Source: B33-G16 sp046498285
Lineage (GTDB): Bacteria; Desulfobacterota; DSM-4660; Desulfatiglandales; B25-G16
Length of the DNA: 17,843 nt
NCBI GenBank assembly: GCA_046498285.1
Contig: JAWOBA010000038.1
Location: forward strand, 1 to 17,843
Reading direction: 5' to 3'
This document shows, piece after piece, positions 16,587 through 17,843 of the stretch. The position numbers and the translations under genes are program-made. The notes beneath the pieces were generated by a model. It did no database searches, had not been told where the DNA came from, and worked only from the letters and a program-made list of their open reading frames with translations. Numbering within the stretch: the stretch's first letter is position 1; each line of letters begins with the position of its first letter.

Positions 16587-17546
16587 TTACAAATGTATCG
16601 TTGTGCCAGAGGCATTTAGGACGAATGCTTTGGGAAATACTTTTTCAAATTCCTGTGCCGCCTTCAAACCTGTACAGTGACAGGGAACAATCACCTCAGG
16701 ATTGATTTTTTCCATTTCTTCAATTGTCCGCGGGATTATTTTTTCAAAAAAAGGTCCGCTAAGATGAAAGCCTCCCATGACGCAATATATTTTATCGACA
16801 CCAGTTATCCTTTGAGCATGCCGGATAGTATTGATAATCCCGGAGTGACCGCAGCCGCTAATTACGACAAGGCCCTTGTTTTTTACGTCTAGAACAATGC
16901 CTTTGTCATCCATGATATAATCCTTATAAATTTCCCCGTTTTTCTCATAATAGGCTGAAGGCATGCCTTTTTCAAAATCATTAGCCCGGGGAATTTCACC
17001 TAAGACGAGTAGATAGCCGGAGGCAAGCAAAACAGGAGACCGTCCTTCAATTACCTTGTTTCCTGTTTCCTCAATGATACCTTTCTTAAGGCCGGGAATG
17101 GGGATTTTCTTTCCATCGGGCAACTTGCGAAAACGAGTACTTATAAATGCATCTGGATGAACAACAATAGGGCGAGGTTTTTTTGACAATCCGCCTAACA
17201 CCTCAGCAATAGACCCTACGTGATCATGGTGTCCATGGGAAACCACAAAGGCTTCTATTGTATCTATATCTATATCAAGGACATGTAGGTTGTGCGGGAC
17301 TCCTATATTTGAGATTCCAAAATCCATAAGGATTTTATGGGTATCATCACCTATCGCCTTTACGAGAACGCTGAAGCCATGTTCTGCCAGAAGAGGGGGT
17401 CTTCGAAGGTTTCCTTTGACCAGAGGGGCCCTTTCTACCCTGTCGCTTGAGGGTAAAAGTACATCAATATAGTTATCAATGATTGTAGTAACTGTTGCAT
17501 TGGTTACTTTTTTGAGGTTTATAATTTTTTGAGATTTATCAGTCAT
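16587..17546 (-). CDS. COG1237-type metallo-beta-lactamase-fold hydrolase, copy B
   Basis: A 319-residue paralogue of the protein at 13732-14697, with the same order of motifs. The metal core is HGHHDH (104-109), with an extra histidine at 107 where copy A has methionine. GCGHSGIINT (H234), MGGFHLSGP (H261) and VPCHCTGLKA (H290, with two cysteines around it) follow. The N-terminal half differs most (ERAPLVKGNLRRPPLLAEHG). ATG at 17546 is well placed, with GGAGAG seven bases upstream. The gene converges on the dehydrogenase with about 125 bases between the stops. A minus-strand TTGACA lies at 17628-17623. Function and substrate are as unknown as for copy A; the two may be functionally different paralogues. 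Confidence 0.9.
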   Translation of the reverse strand: MTDKSQKIINLKKVTNATVTTIIDNYIDVLLPSSDRVERAPLVKGNLRRPPLLAEHGFSVLVKAIGDDTHKILMDFGISNIGVPHNLHVLDIDIDTIEAFVVSHGHHDHVGSIAEVLGGLSKKPRPIVVHPDAFISTRFRKLPDGKKIPIPGLKKGIIEETGNKVIEGRSPVLLASGYLLVLGEIPRANDFEKGMPSAYYEKNGEIYKDYIMDDKGIVLDVKNKGLVVISGCGHSGIINTIRHAQRITGVDKIYCVMGGFHLSGPFFEKIIPRTIEEMEKINPEVIVPCHCTGLKAAQEFEKVFPKAFVLNASGTTIHL

Positions 17547-17599
17547 TTTGTTCTCTCCATGATGGTTTTAAATTAACATTTATAGGACCCTAATATTTA

Positions 17600-17628
17600 T
17601 TACTATGTCGATAAAGAGTTAATGTCAA
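17600..17628 (-). promoter_or_regulatory. Possible promoter of MBL copy B
   Basis: A perfect -35 TTGACA (17628-17623, minus strand) is followed by a 17-base spacer and TAGTAA (17605-17600), a poor -10. The position, about 55 bases before the start codon at 17546, is reasonable. Confidence 0.35.
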
Positions 17629-17695
17629 ATATTGTGTATGGACCACAATCCTAGATTGATATTTACCAACCACGGTATTTTATTATGTAACTCCA

Positions 17696-17732
17696 AAAAG
17701 CAATGTAATGATCACAAATATATATTGCTTTT
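17696..17732. repeat. Perfect nine-base inverted repeat (hairpin)
   Basis: AAAAGCAAT (17696-17704) and ATTGCTTTT (17724-17732) pair perfectly around a 19-base loop that contains the palindrome TGATCA. The A/T ends on both sides could act as a weak bidirectional terminator for a gene beyond the window, or as an operator site. Confidence 0.35.
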
Positions 17733-17843
17733 GACTAATGGTGCCCCATCTGCTTTTTCATGACTATTAGATACCCTTGGCATGTACTTTGGGCATAACA
17801 ATCTATATGTGAATCCCCTTAAGAACCCCTCTCCCGTGATTAA

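Larger units (their letters stand above)
17547..17843. other. Upstream region of the second MBL gene, window end
   Basis: 297 bases without a gene. It holds a promoter-like element for the minus-strand MBL gene (17600-17628) and the hairpin at 17696-17732. No coding frame or RNA gene is recognisable before the window ends. Confidence 0.5.

Overview
The window is AT-rich bacterial chromosome. It carries ordinary bacterial genes (EF-P, FeoA/FeoB, an ExbB/ExbD pair, an FtsB/DivIC-like protein), good Shine-Dalgarno sites and several radical-SAM or metallo-beta-lactamase-fold genes. Together with a two-feoA iron locus under a DtxR-type regulator, this suggests an anaerobe, most likely of the Desulfobacterota (former Deltaproteobacteria). 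That placement is inference: there is no rRNA or tRNA gene here.

Layout. Positions 219-1244 (minus) hold an intact but chimeric reading frame: the first ~50 residues of a RdgB/HAM1 nucleotide pyrophosphatase joined in frame to the C-terminal two thirds of an archaeal-type GatD. A PPP-family phosphatase follows at 1465-2115 (plus), then a poorly understood, probably frameshifted small gene (2385-2818, minus). The iron block runs right to left from 7015 to 2930: DtxR-family regulator, feoA copy 2 (start and stop overlapping), a small gene broken by a ~190 bp MITE-like element, a hairpin-rich leader, feoA copy 1 and feoB. Candidate operators lie in the regulator promoter and upstream of the broken gene.

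From 7333 rightwards (plus) come exbB, exbD and ftsB-like (mutually overlapping) and a TPR protein. After a 328 bp gap containing a long hairpin come efp and an overlapping MetE/UROD-superfamily protein. Convergent to these is a wrecked MBL-fold gene (11393-12229, minus), with three frame changes and a stop. Next are a PflX-like radical SAM protein (12358-13374), a 357 bp gap with short repeats, a COG1237-type MBL hydrolase (13732-14697), a DUF1232-like plus J-domain protein (14710-15159), and a tartrate/D-malate/isopropylmalate dehydrogenase-family enzyme (15365-16459). A second, paralogous COG1237-type hydrolase (16587-17546, minus) converges on it.

How the genes work together: the regulator and Feo genes form a ferrous-iron uptake unit, probably repressed when iron is plentiful. 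exbB/exbD/ftsB/TPR form an envelope operon. efp and its partner form a translationally coupled pair. The most unusual items are the RdgB-GatD chimera, the element-interrupted gene inside the feo locus and the candidate iron boxes. I saw no convincing wholly new defence or mobile system.
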